Positions 1-13,269 of a stretch of DNA of 64,000 bases are shown here, one piece after another. The position numbers were made by a program, and so were the translations under genes. Within the stretch, counting starts at the first letter, position 1; each line of letters starts with the position of its first letter. Source of the DNA: Branchiostoma belcheri (Eukaryota > Chordata > Leptocardii > Amphioxiformes > Branchiostomatidae). The notes beneath the pieces were generated by a model. The model saw nothing but the letters and a program-made list of their open reading frames with translations. It had not been told where the DNA came from and ran no database searches. The stretch spans positions 126,787 to 190,786 of the forward strand of contig NW_017803853.1 in assembly GCF_001625305.1 (NCBI RefSeq). The letters run 5' to 3'.

Positions 1-1189
1 CCTGCTGCATACAGTTTTAACTATAATTATAGGAATGAGAATTTATGGAATGGGAATGAAAATGAGGAGGTGGTATATGTACCTTACCAGTTATCTACAA
101 GAATAATCATGATACTTTTAAAAGATACTCTTAAAAGAGGGAGAATCAGCATCTTTTGTAATCTATGCCTATGGAAATCAAGATGCGGTAGCAGCAAGTG
201 CTCTTGGATCAGTCTATAGAAAAATGACATATCTGTATGTCAGCTTTATTTTCATATTTATTATCAAATTTATCATGGCTAAGTCTTGTACTTTAAATAT
301 AAATTTATGACATTCGGCAAGACGTCCATATAAACATGAAGCAGAGTTTATTGTGGCCAAAATTTGTATATAATATGTCACTTCCACCCAACCTGGAAGT
401 GAATCAAGATTGCCGATGTGTAATCATTAATGACATAGCACTTTTAGCACGACTTAGGAGATATAGAGTTTGTTAGAGAGAATCATGAGAGAAGCATTTC
501 TATCCAAGAAAAAAATGAATGAGTAAAATTCAAGTCATGTAGAATCCATTTTTATACAAAAATATATGTTTTTAGACATGTTTAATGACAATCTTCTCTG
601 GACACCTTTGATGAAATAGAAGTATGGAGATTGGTTTATAGTCTTATTTGGTCTGTGGATCTTCTTTTTTTCCAAATGTTTGATTAACTGCTGTGACATA
701 TGAAGCAATGTTGTAAAACCATGTCTAACGTACTTACATTTATCATCACATTATTTCACATTTTATTCCGATCATTATTTCTCACACAATGTAAAGGTAC
801 TTGCACCTAGCAAAGCAATATTTTCAAATACTGTTTTAGAAACATGTTGAGTGTAATAAACAAGAAAGTTGAGATGCACAGGACTTCTCTGCAATAATGA
901 CTTGATGTTAGCAGCCACTAGACTACCTCCTTCACATATGTGCACAAACGCAATGCTTAAATGGTTACATTGTATATAGCTACGTAAGGTTACTACAAAT
1001 ACACCTGTATTACGTCCCACTACACGAAAAATGGATTTACCAATGGTAATAAATTACGGAAAATGGTTACTTTTATAAACAGTATCGGATTTGACAATGT
1101 TGTTGATAAAAGGCAAGTCTGTAGATGAAATTACAGATGTAAATGAAATTACATGGCCTTTAGTTTTGTTTCACGAAATGAATTTATGC
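1..1189. other. No recognisable gene
   Basis: AT-rich sequence with only short open frames lacking splice context or domain resemblance. The 81-codon minus-strand frame at 775-1020 has no recognisable motif. I see no RNA gene and no clear repeat boundary here. Confidence 0.5.
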
Positions 1190-2160
1190 CTACCTTCTCG
1201 GCCGTTATATTAATAAACTAGAGTTCCACGATCTCACACCTTCGCCAAATAATATTAACTAACATATTGACTAACAAATAGATTATTCCCCCTGATTATG
1301 CAAATAGGATCCTCATTTGCCTGAATTTTGAAATATTTTTATCAATTTATCATATTCAGCACCAAAAGATAGTATCATCTTAGAACAAAGAAACAAAGAA
1401 TACCATTCTAGCATTTCCCAAAACATTATGCAAATGAGATATTCTTTGAATAAGTTCTGTTTAATGATATTCATCTTCACTTCACTTTAAATAACTCAAA
1501 TATCATAAGTATGAAATACCAGGCACTTAACATTGTGTAATTATAACAATTATTCTCATTAATTATGCAAATTAAGTCTTCATTTACATAATCAATTTCT
1601 GCCTGTGGTTCTCTTCTTATTAATTAAATATGTCACAATATGTCACATAGTCATATCATGTAATGCAGCTGATTTATAGAATTCCCTCATAAATTATGCA
1701 AAATACATTTATATTTGCATAATTGTCACATAATTAAGTTACGCATCACGTAAGCTACCTACATACGAAAAATCACGACGATCCGTCAACCGGTTCTTGA
1801 GTTATCCTCTTCTGAATGGTATCAAACAAATGTATCTGCAGTTCCAGAGCAAGCCTCTAGGGGGCCCAAACTCACGTCACCCAAGCACAAGAGCTACCTA
1901 CCATTCAAATTTCGTGACCCTAACATGTCCGGATCATGAGATATCAAAACCGAAAGTTCAGCTGAAGTTCCATATGAAGCCGCCAGGAGGACCAAAATCT
2001 AATTATTTCGAGATCCCATCAAGATCTACCTACATGTACCTGACAAATATGAAGTCAATCCATTAAAACCTTCTCAAGTTATCGTGTTTATAGACGAACT
2101 CACAGACTGACAGACACACACCCACACGAACGCCTCTGAAAACATAACCTTCGTGGCGAA
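1190..2160. repeat. Decayed AT-rich interspersed repeat with ~133 bp tandem subunits
   Basis: Four diverged copies of a segment centred on ATTATGCAAA(T) recur near 1296, 1429, 1563 and 1693, a spacing of about 133 bp. The stretch from about 1790 to 2110 (GGGGGCCCAAA-type motifs, then a CACAGACTGACAGACACAC tail) resembles 52735-52985, so it is an interspersed repeat. The 89-codon frame at 1797-2066 lies in it and is probably not a gene. From 2160 to 2555 I see nothing further. Confidence 0.5.
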
Positions 2161-5100
2161 GGTAATTAAACTAATCCACAACAGCCAACAGTATAAAGAC
2201 AACACGGTTCAATTTTCTTGCTGGGAATACCAGTTTAACATCAACTGGCACAATCAAGTAGAAATCAGTGGCGACATTACTCAACGGTTACAATAAACAG
2301 ACATCCTGTCTCCGGAATTTGACATTGTAACCTATATAGCCAAAGAATTGTTTGTTAATGAATTCCACACGGCAAAGGAGCAATTCGCGATGTAAATGAA
2401 AATGGGCTCAATCTCAGGAAAAAAGACAAGTCTGATTGAATTTTTGAGTGAGACAGCTCGTCGTAACTCGTGAATTAAGCAACAAATTTTGAATAAACAA
2501 AGTCAGCAGTCATTCTGGGCAAGCTGATTGACCCAAGGGATGCCATTCCAATTCGCTACACACTGTTTCTTCTGGTTTCTTCCTACAACGCCTTATGATA
2601 AGAAAATGGTCAGAAAGTAGTTGATTTGGTTGAATGCTGGTATCGTGGCGGTACAAAAAGGTCTGCCACAAAAATAGTTTATTTACAACGAACAAAAATC
2701 ATGGTACTTGGTCATTAGGAGTGCTACGGTGCGTCTACGTATTACAATAAGACTATAGTTCATTAAATTCTGTCGTACTTGAGCAAACGAAAACGTATCT
2801 GATAGCACACCCTCCCTCCAGAACGTCACCACCTTTTGGCTCATACAAGGAAATTGGAATTTCCACCTTTTAGATCACATGACGTTATCACCTTCAAGCT
2901 GTGACGTTGCTGTGACGTTAAGTTCTCCCCCTACCATGTCATAGGTGAATCTTTGACGTTCCCATAGTTCGACTCACAAAGATATTATAAATGACCAAAC
3001 AGGTTTGACGACTTCATTTCACGTGGCTCAGTTCGTGCAGAAGTGACTCCGACACTGAAATATCTCTGACATTGCCGGCGTGTTTGTGCCCTATTGGTGA
3101 GAAGATATTTACTTTACAGATTTTAAATCTCATCAAAAGGTTTGTCGAAAATCGTAGAAGGTTATCTTACATCGTTGTTGTGTCTCACAAAGTATGTAAT
3201 GTAATGTAATGGCTGTTAATCTGTTAAAAAAAGACCAGGACAATTTCTTAGTAACAGAGAAATTTCTCTCACTGACTGCTTCTTCTGGCTTCTTCCTACA
3301 ACGCCTTATGCTCAAAAATTAGAAAAAAAATGGCTAGAAAGTAGTTTATTTGGCGGTTGAATAAAAAAAATGAATAAACGCCACAGTTAAGGTGGGGATG
3401 ATTGGTGAACGTGCCCAGATTATCAATAATGTGTGTTCATTCGGGTGAAAGAAATAAGCCGGCTTGTTTCAGGAACCGTATCGGTACAAAATTCTAATTC
3501 TAGGTAAAATATTTGTCAACATTCGTAAAAAAATATTTCATATCGTTTTTTATGTATTACAGTATACATATGGTATACTATAGTATATGATGAAATGGTT
3601 GTTAACTTTGACAGAAGAGACAATGACATTTTGTTTTCACTTAGTGACAGAGACTGTCTCTGTCTTCTCTTACTGACTGCTTTTTCTGGTTTCTTCCTAC
3701 AACGCGTTATGCACGCAAATCACAAAATTTTGCTCAGAAAGTCGTTTACTTGGTTGAATGGAATAACACGTATATGTCACAGTTAAAGTGAAGATAATTG
3801 GTGGGCGTGCACAGATTATACATTATTTATGTTCATTCGGGTGTAAGACATAAGCTGACTTGTTGCTGCCATTGTAGAGGTACAAAATAACAGAAAGGTC
3901 TCCCACAGAAATAGTTGATTTATAAAAAACGACAGTCAGGTTACTTTGCTGTCGTTAGGAGAGCTTAGGCACGGCTACGTAGTACAATAAGACTATCTGT
4001 AGTTCATTCCAATACGTCGTACTTGGGCAAATGTCAACGTATCTGATAGCACTGGTCCCTCTTGAACGTCGCCACTTTTGGGCTCATACACGAAAATTGG
4101 AATTTTCACCTTTTAGATCACATGGCGTTGTCCCCTTCAAGCTGTGACGTTGCTGTGACGTTAAATCTTCTCCCCTCACATGTCATAGGTGAATCTTTGA
4201 CGTTCCCATAGTTCGACTCACAAAGATATTATCAATGACCAAACAGGTTTGACGACTTCATTTTACGTGGTTCAGTTCGTGCAGAAGTGACTCCGAGGCG
4301 GACCAACACTGAAATATCTCTGACATTGCTGCCGTGTTTGTGCCCTATAGGTGAGAAGATATTTACTTTACAGATTTTAAATCTAATCAAAAGGTTTGTC
4401 GAAAATCGTAGAAGGTTATCTTACATCGTTTTTGTGTCTCACAAAGTATGTAATGTAATGTAATGGCTGTTAATCTGTTAAAAAAAGACCAGGACCATTT
4501 CTTAGTAACAGAGAAATTTCTCTCACTGACTGCTTCTTCTGGCTTCTTCCTACAACGCCTTATGCTAAAAAATTAGAAAAAAAATGGCTAGAAAGTAGTT
4601 TATATGGTGGTTGAATAAAAAAATACATATACGTCACAGTTAAGGTGGGGATGATTGATGAACGTGCCCAGATTATCAATAATGTGTGTTCATTCGGATG
4701 AAAGAAATAAGCGGGCTTGTTTCAGGCACCGTGGAGGTACAAAAATATAACTCTAGGTAAAAGATTTGTCAACATTCGCAGAAAATATTTCATATCGTTT
4801 TTTTATGTATTACAGTATACATATGGTATAGTATAGTATATGATGTAATGGTTGTTTAACTTTGACAGAAGAAACAATGACATTTTGTTTTCACTTAGTG
4901 ACAGAGACTGTCTCTGTCTTCTCTTACCGACTGCGGCTTCTGGTTCCTTCCTACAACGCGTTATGCACACAAATCACACAATTTTGCTCAGAAAGTCGTG
5001 TACTTTGTTGAATGGAACAACACGTATATGTCACAGTTAAGGTGGAGATAATTGGTGGGCGTGCACAGATTATGTATTATCTATGTTCATTCTGGTGTAA

Positions 5101-6020
5101 GACATAAGCTGACTTGTTGCTGGCATTGTAAAGGTACAAAATTACAGAAAGGTCTCCCAAAGAAATAGTTAATTTATAAAAAACGACAGTCAGGTTACTT
5201 TGCTGTCGTTAGGAGAGCTTAGGCACGGCTACGTAGTACAATAAGACTGTCTGTAGTTCATTCAAATGCGTCGTACTTGGGCAAATGTCAACGTATCTGA
5301 TAGCACTGGTCCCTCTTGAACGTCGCCACCGTTTGGCTCATACACCAACATTGGAATTTCCACCTTTTAGATCACATGACGTTGTCACATTCAAGCCATG
5401 ACGTTGATGTGACGTTAAGTCCTCCCCCCTCCCATGTCATAGGTGAATCTTTGACGTTCCCATAGTTCGACTCACAAAGATATTATCAATGACCAAACAA
5501 GTTTGACAACTTCATTTCACGTGGTTCATTTCGTGCAGAAGTGACTCCGAGGCGGACCAACACTGAAATATCTCTGACATTGCCGGCGTGTTTGTGCCCT
5601 ATAGGTGAGAAGATATTTACTTTACAGATTCTAAATCTCATCAAAAGGTTTGTCGAAAATCGTAGAAGGTTATTTTACATCGTGTTTGTGTTTCACAAAG
5701 TATGTAATGTAATGTAATGGCTGTTAAACTTTAAAAAAAAGACCAGGACAATTTCTTAGTAACAGAGAAATTTCTCTCACTGACTGCTTCTTCTGGCTTC
5801 TGCCTACGACGCCCTATGCTCAAAAATTAGGAACAAAATGGTCAGAAAGTAGTTTAGTTGGCGGTTGAATAAAAAAAAAATACATAATACGTCACAGTTA
5901 AGGTGGGGATGATTGGTGAACGTGCCCAGATTATCAATAAAGTATGTTCATTCGGATGAAAGAAATAAACCGGCTTATTTCAGGCACCGTGGAGGTACAA
6001 AATTATAACTCTAGGTAAAA

Positions 6021-8028
6021 CGCGTCATCAGGAGTAGAACTGCTGAGTTCAAGCGTCATGGGAAATCTGTTAAGTGGAAGCGCCTCCTAAACCGAGCTCA
6101 GACCATCATTAGACAACAAAGCACTGGTACTACAGGAATTTCATCCAGTACCTGAAACAGGAAAACCCACGCAAATGGTGGAGCTTCGTGAATCGTGAAC
6201 TTGGCAGGTCTCAGGAGAGAGCAAGACGCATTACCATTGAGGGTAAACCGGATCGCGAAGTGGCTGAAGCCCTAAATCAGCACTTCTCCGAGGCGTGGTG
6301 CCCTGGAAATGACCTGCACTTGTTTCCACTCCAACGTCCTGCCAAAGCAGTTGAGCTGTGCACGATTGGAGAGGTTAAGGCCCTGCTTAAGAGCTTAAAC
6401 TCCACCAAAGCTAGCGGGCCAGACGACCTCCCCACATGGACCCTGAAGCAGTACGCCGAGGACTTGGCTCCTGTCGTTACCCACCTGTTCAATGCCTCAT
6501 ACGAGCAGGGATTAACACCAAGCATCTGGAAGGCAGCGAATGTTGTACCCATCCCGAAGTCCAGGGGAGCAGTCAACCCGAGCGACATGAGGCCTGTTTC
6601 GCTCCTCCCCATTCTGGCCAAGCTACTGGAGAGGTGTGTCCTCAAAAGACTCCTACCTGCCATCACCCCGGTGATCACCAACCAGTACGCTTACCTGAAG
6701 GGTTCCTCCACTGTCCTCGCTGCCATCAGGATGGTGCACACGTGGCTGACAGCCCTCGACTCAAGAGAGCATACTTGTGTTCAGACCCTCTTTGCTGACA
6801 TGAGTAAGGCTTTCGATAGGGTAAACCACGCGATACTACTGCAGCGGGTCAACGACGTTGTGGCAAGTCCACGGATGGTAGCTTGGCTGCAAAACTACCT
6901 ACAAGGACGCACTCAGAGAGTGGCTGCTAACGGGGAGTTGAGTAGCTGGCGACATCTCACGTCAGGAGTACCGCAGGGTGGAGTGTTGTCGCCCTATCTG
7001 TTTCTTTTGTTTATGAGCTCACGCGACACGGTTTACGGCGACACCCTAGACGTGGGCTATGCGGATGACGTGGGTTTGTCCAGATCAGTCTCCCTGAAGA
7101 AAGCTAGCACGGACAGTGCCATGACAGAGGAAGCGTCGCAGCTTGACAACTGGGCTGACCGTAACGACATGCTCCTGAACGGCAAGAAAAGCCAGATGCT
7201 GCTGATCTGCTTCAGCAGAAATGCTCCAGTACTGCCACCTCTGTCTCTCGGGGGCGAGCTTGTGCCAGTCACCACTGTTGCCAAGGGGCTCGGCTTCATC
7301 TTTGACAACAAACTCTCCTGGCGCGAACATGTGAAGTCTATGGTGTCAAAGGCCTCGAGCAGGCTCCACTACCTCCGTCTGCTGACAAAACAGGGCATGA
7401 GTGTGCAAGATCTCGTCCAGGTGTACCTGAGTCTCATCCGCCCTGTCCTGGAGTATGGGCATGTTCTGTTGGTCGGTTGCAGTGAGAAGCAGGCAGCGAG
7501 CATGGAGAGGGTTCAGAGGCGCGCCCTCCGGATCATCTCACGTGGCGGCAGACGTTCCGTACCGACACTGCCGTCCCTGAAGGAGAGGAGAGAGGCCGCT
7601 GCTGTGTCTCTTTTCAAGGCCATGCTGAATCCTGAACATCCCCTGCACGACCTGGTTCCTGCCCAGAGACAGTCTGCCGCAGGAAGATCGCTGAGGAACA
7701 GTCACAACATCACTGTTCCCCATGCAAGAACTAAACGGCTGCAACAGTCCTTCCTGCACTACACCATCAGACTCTATAACAACCTGCCTTGAAGCTACAC
7801 TAGTACTGGACTTTGCATAGCCTGATAAAGCAACTTTGTGCATATATGTTGTAAATAATTTTGATATGTGTCCTTTGTATATATGGTTGTTTATATGTAT
7901 TATTTCTTCTATGTGAATGCTGTTTAATGCTTCAAATAATGTGACAAATTGTACCTAATTCAGGGGGATGCGCTTCTGCTCCCCCTGCTGTTGTACATTT
8001 GTTAAATGATGAGCAAATAAATAAAGTT
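6021..8028 (+). mobile_element. 5'-truncated non-LTR retrotransposon (CR1/L2-like)
   Basis: The element sits inside an array unit, so the empty site is known from the other units. GTAAAA flanks both ends (6015-6020 and 8029-8034), a short target duplication. The left end is truncated, with no endonuclease domain. The right end is an AATAAATAAAGTT tail. A related fragment on the minus strand lies at 42438-42806. Confidence 0.9.
6188..7792 (+). CDS. Reverse transcriptase of non-LTR retrotransposon
   Basis: An open frame of about 534 codons. The same frame runs upstream of 6188 without a stop to about 6137 and includes a KWWSFVN motif, so the listed start is only the first possible one. The reverse transcriptase palm is visible: KASGPDDLP near residue 75, LFADMSKAFDRVNH near 200, SGVPQGGVLSPYLF near 260 and the catalytic YADD near 290. 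The C-terminal thumb region has the family's LEYGHVLLVGC and RRALRIISRGG motifs. The protein would prime cDNA synthesis from its own RNA at a nicked target. The N-terminal endonuclease is missing through 5' truncation, so the copy is not autonomous. No frameshift or internal stop is seen, which suggests a recent insertion. Confidence 0.92.
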   Translation: MNRELGRSQERARRITIEGKPDREVAEALNQHFSEAWCPGNDLHLFPLQRPAKAVELCTIGEVKALLKSLNSTKASGPDDLPTWTLKQYAEDLAPVVTHLFNASYEQGLTPSIWKAANVVPIPKSRGAVNPSDMRPVSLLPILAKLLERCVLKRLLPAITPVITNQYAYLKGSSTVLAAIRMVHTWLTALDSREHTCVQTLFADMSKAFDRVNHAILLQRVNDVVASPRMVAWLQNYLQGRTQRVAANGELSSWRHLTSGVPQGGVLSPYLFLLFMSSRDTVYGDTLDVGYADDVGLSRSVSLKKASTDSAMTEEASQLDNWADRNDMLLNGKKSQMLLICFSRNAPVLPPLSLGGELVPVTTVAKGLGFIFDNKLSWREHVKSMVSKASSRLHYLRLLTKQGMSVQDLVQVYLSLIRPVLEYGHVLLVGCSEKQAASMERVQRRALRIISRGGRRSVPTLPSLKERREAAAVSLFKAMLNPEHPLHDLVPAQRQSAAGRSLRNSHNITVPHARTKRLQQSFLHYTIRLYNNLP

Positions 8029-8993
8029 GTAAAAGATTTGTCAACATTCGTAGAAAACATTTCATATCGTTTTTTATGTATTACAGTATACATATGGTAT
8101 AGTATATGATGTAATGGTTGTTAACTTTGACAGAAGAAACAATGACATTTTGTTTTCACTTAGTGACAGAGACTGTCTCTGTCTTCTCTTACCGACTGCG
8201 GCTTCTGGTTCCTTCCTACAATGCGTTATGCACACAAATCACACAATTTTGCTCAGAAAGTCGTTTATTTGGTTGAATGGAAAAATACGTATATGTCACA
8301 GTTAAGGTGGAGATAATTGGTGGGCGTGCACAGATTATGCATTATTTATGTTCATTCTGGTGTAAGACATAAGCTGACTTGTTGCTGGCATTGTAGAGGT
8401 ACAAAATTACAGAAAGGTCTCCCACAGAAATAGTTGATTTATAAAAAACGACAGTCAGGTTACTTTGCTGTCGTTAGGAGAGCTTAGGCACGGCTACGTA
8501 GTACAATAAGACTATCTGTAGTTCATTCAAATGCGTCGTACTTTGGCAAATGTCAACGTATCTGATAGCACTGGTCCCTCATGAACATCGCCACTTTTGG
8601 GCTCATATAAGCGGGAATTGGACTTTTCGCAATTTAGATCACATGACGTTGTCACCTTCAAGCTGTGACGTTGCTGTGACGTTAAGTCATCGCCCCTCCC
8701 ATGTCATAGGTGAATCTTTGACGTTCCCATAGTTCGACTCACAAAGATATTATCAATGACCAAACAAGTTTGACGACTTCATTTCACGTGGTTCAGTTCG
8801 TGCAGAAGTGACTCCGAGGCGGACCAACACTGAAATATCTCTGACATTGCCGCCGTGTTTGTGCCCTATAGGTGAGAAGATATTTAATGTACAGATTCTA
8901 AATCTCATCAAAAGGTTTGTCCAAAATCGTAGAAGGTTATCTTACATCGTTTTTGTGTCTCACAATGTATTAATGTAATGTAATGGCTGTTAA

Positions 8994-9907
8994 CCCTACC
9001 TAGACCGGGGGGGGGGCTAAAAGTGCCCGCGGCAACTTTGATGTCACCTAGCGTCTGAACGGCTCGCCGTAGAACGGCCAAACTTGGTAACTTTTCCTAG
9101 AATATTGTTGGCAACAATTCTCTATCATTGGAATAAGATAATAATTTTTTGTGTTGCCATGGCAACGGGTTTCTGACAGGCATTTTTTGCTAAATTTAGT
9201 ACTTTTTGTGTCAACAATAGAATTTTATGGGTTTTATGTCAAGTTACTCATGGTTTCTAATATTAATAACATCCCATATAATTTTATGTAAATTTTATCA
9301 TTAAATATGCATAATTTATGCTAATTTGATGACGTCATTGGCCAAAATCCAAAATGGCGGACCATATCATTAGAACAGGTATATACAGGTTATTTTCATT
9401 AAAATTTCATCAATACTTCCATTTCTTTTTCCAAAAAAGGTTTAAATGAAGGTCTTTAGTATGTTTGCAATGTATTTTAGGCTTTATCATGAAAAAAAAC
9501 TATTTTTGAAAATTCAAGATTGATGATCCAAGATGGCGGATATCTTAAATATGCATGACGTCATTTTATGACGTCACCGGTGTTGCTATGGGCAACATAA
9601 GACTTAGTACACCATAATATTCTGTCATAAACACTTTTGGTACAGTTATGTTGAATACCATTTAGTTTTCAGGGAAAAACCTATTTAGACGGTTTTGGCC
9701 AATAAAATCACATTAATGACGTCATAATGACGTCATATTACGTCATAACGACATAAAAATTGTAGATATGATAAATTTTCACTAGTACACCATTCTCTGA
9801 AAATTTGGTGGTCATACGACATACCGTTCGCGAGTTCTTAGGGGTGGGTCAAAAGAGCCCCCCCCCCCCGGTCCCCCCATGTCAAAAAAAGCTCGGTCTA
9901 GGTAGGG
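8994..9907. mobile_element. piggyBac-type MITE, copy 1
   Basis: 914 bp, ends CCCTACCTAGACCG and its inverse, flanked by TTAA (8990-8993, 9908-9911). Neighbouring array units show the empty site with a single TTAA, so insertion with TTAA duplication is directly visible. It has no transposase frame. Inside are a perfect GTTGCCATGGCAAC palindrome (9153-9166) and five TGACGTCA palindromes (9330, 9556, 9569, 9717, 9728). Confidence 0.88.
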
Positions 9908-12900
9908 TTAAACTGTTAAAAAAAGACCAGGACAATTTCTTAGTAACAGAGAAATTTCTCTCACTTACTGCTTCTTCTGTCTTCTGCCTACAACACCATA
10001 TGCTCAAAAATTAGGAAAAAATGGCCAGAAAGTAGTTTATTTGGCGGTTGAATGAAAAAATACATGTACGTCACATTTAAGGTGGGGATGATTGGTGAAC
10101 GTGCCCAGATTATCAATAATGTCTGTTCATTCGGATGAAAGAAATAAGCGGGCTTGTTTCAGGCACCGTGGAGGTACAAAATTCTAACTCTAGGTAAAAG
10201 ATTTGTCAACATTCGTAGAAAATATTTCATATCGTTTTTTTATGTATTACAGTATACATATGGCATAGTATATGATGTAATGGTTGTTAACTTTGACAGA
10301 AGAAACAATGACATTTTGTTTTCACTTAGTGACAGAGACTGTCTCTGTCTTCTCTTACCAACTGCGGCTTCTGGTTCCTTCCTACAATGAGTTATGCACA
10401 CAAATCACACAATTTTGCTCAGAAAGTCGTTTATTTGGTTGAATGGAACAATACGTATATGTCACAGTTAAGGTGGAGATAATTGGTGGGCATGCACAGA
10501 TTATGCATTATCTATGTTCATTCTGGTGTAAGACATAAGCTGACTTGTTGCTGGCATTGTAGAGGTACAAAATTATAGAAAGGTGTCCCACAGAAATAGT
10601 TGATTTATAAAAAACGACAGTCAGGTTACTTTGCTGTCGTTAATAGAGCTTAGGCATGGCTACGTAGTACAATAAGACTATCTGTAGTTCATTCAAATGC
10701 GTCGTACTTGGGCTAATGTCAACGTATCTGATAGCACTGGTCCCTCTTGAACGTCGCCACTTTTGGGTTCATACACAAAAATTGGAATTTTCACATTTTA
10801 GATCACATGGCGTTGTAAGCTTCAAGCTGTGACGTTGCTGTGACGTTAAGTCATCGCCCCTCCCATGTCATAGGTGAATCTTTGACGTTTCCATAGTTCG
10901 ACTCACAAAGATATTATCAATGACCAAACAAGTTTGACGACTTCATTTCACGTGTTTCAGTTCGTGCAGAAGTGACTCCGAGGCGGACCAACACTGAAAT
11001 ATCTCTGACATTGCCGGCGTGTTTGTGCCCTATAGGTGAGAAGATATTCACTGTAAAGATTCTAAATCTCATCAAAAGGTTTGTCCAAAATCGTAGAAGT
11101 TTATCTTACATCGTTTTTGTGTCTTACAAAGTATGTAATGTAATGTAACGGCTGTTAAACTGTTAAAAAAAGACCTGGACAATTTCTTAGTAACAGAGAA
11201 ATTTCTCTCACTGACTGCTTCTTCTGGCTTCTGCCTACAAAGCCTTATGCTCAAAAATTTAAAAAAAATGGCTAGAAAGTAGTTTATATGGCGCTTGAAT
11301 AAAAAAATGCATATACGTCACAGTTAAGGTGGGGATGATTGGTGAACGTGCCCAGATTATCAATAATGTGTGTTCATTCGGATGAAAGAAATAAGCCGGC
11401 TTGTTTCAGGCACCGTGGAGGTACAAAATTATAACTCTAGGTAAAAGATTTGTCAACATTCGTAGAAAATATTTCATATCGTTTTTTATGTATTACAGTA
11501 TACATATGGTATAGTATATAATGTAATCGTTGTTAACTTTGACAGAAGAGACAATGACATTTTGTTTTCACTTAGTGACAGAGACTGTCTCTGTCTCCTC
11601 GTACCGACTGCGGCTTCTGCTTCCTTCCTACAACGCGTTATGCACACAAATCGCACAATTTTGCTCAGAAAGTCGTTTATTTGGTTGTATGTATACGTCA
11701 CAGTTAAGGTGGAGATAATTGGTAGGCGTGCACAGATTATGCATTATTTATGTTCATTCTGGTGTAAGACATAAGCTGACTTCTTGCTGGCATTGCATAG
11801 TAGAGGTACAAAATTACAGAAAGGTCTCCCACAGAAATAGTTGATTTATAAAGAATGACAGGTTACTATGCTGTCATTAGGAGAGCTTAGGCGCGGCTAC
11901 GTAGTACAATAAGACTGTCTGTAGTTCATTCAAATGCGTCGTACTTGGGCAAATGTCAACGTATCTGGTAGCACTGGTCCCTCTTGAACGTCGCCACTTT
12001 TGGGCTCATACACAAAAATTTGAATTTTCACATTTTAGATCACATGGCGTTGTCAGCTTCAAGCTGTGGCGTTGCTGTGACGTTAAATCCTCCCCCCTCC
12101 CATGTCATAGGTGAAGCTTTGACGTTTCCATAGTTTGAAACAAGTTTGACGACTTTATTTCACGTGGCTCAGTTCGTGCAGAAGTGACTCCGAGGCGGAC
12201 CAACACTGAAATATGCCGGCGTGTTTGTGCCCCATAGATGAGAATATATTTTACTTTACAGATTTTAAATCTCATCAAAAGGTTTGTCGAAAATCGTAGA
12301 AGGTTATCTTACATCGTTCTTGTGTCTCACAAAGTATGTAATGTAATGTAATGGCTGTTAAACTGTTAAAAAAAGACCAGGACACTTTCTTAGTAACAGA
12401 GAAATTTCTCTTACTGACTGCTTCTTCTGGCTTCTTCCTACAACGCCTTATGCTCAAAAATTAGAAAAAAATGGCTAGAAAGAAGTTTATTTGGCGTTTG
12501 AATAAAAAAAAGATACATATACGTCACAGTTAAGGTGGGGGTGATTGGTGAACGTGCCCAGATTATCAATAATGTGTGTTCCATTGGATGAAAGAAATAA
12601 GCCGGCTTGTTTCAGGCACCGTGGAGGTACAAAATTCTTATTCGAACTCTAGGTAAAAGATTTTTTAACATTCGTAGAAAATATTACATATCGTTTTTCA
12701 TGTATTACAGTATACATAATGATATGATACAGTCTTTCATTGTAATGGTTGTTAACTTTGACAGAAGAGACAATGACATTTTGTTTTCACTTAGTGACAG
12801 AGACTGTCTCTGTCTTCTCTTACCGACTGCGGCTTCTGGTTCCTTCCTACAATGAGTTATGCACACAAATCGCACAATTTTGCTCAGAAAGTCGTTTACT

Positions 12901-13269
12901 TGGTTGTATGTATACCTCACAGTTAAGGTGGAGATAATTGGTAGGCGTGCCCAGATTATCCATTATTTATGTTTATTCCGGTGTAAGAAATAAGCCAAGT
13001 TGTTGCTGGCACCGAGTAGGCACAAAATAACAGAAAGGTCTTCCACAGAAATATAACGTTTTTTAAACAATGATAGCCAGGTTACTATGCTGTCGTTAGG
13101 AGAGCTACGATGCATCTACTTATATTAGGAAAATACAACTGTAGTTCATTAAATTGCGCCTCCCTTGGACAAACGTAGTCAAGAAGGTAATCTGAAAGGA
13201 CATTTCTCTTTAGAACGGCGATTTTTTTCTGTTCGTACACGAAAATAGGAACTTCGCCATTTAAGATCA

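Noticed and set aside
1797-2066. 89-codon plus frame
   Set aside because: Lies in an interspersed repeat with a relative at 52735-52985 that is not open in the same way.
6277-7843. Minus-strand and alternative plus frames across the LINE
   Set aside because: Shadows of the 534-codon reverse transcriptase frame.
3595-12937. Repeated 60-82 codon frames in each array unit
   Set aside because: They shift frame and length between units and appear on both strands; no codon-level conservation that I can see by eye. A dN/dS test across units would settle it.
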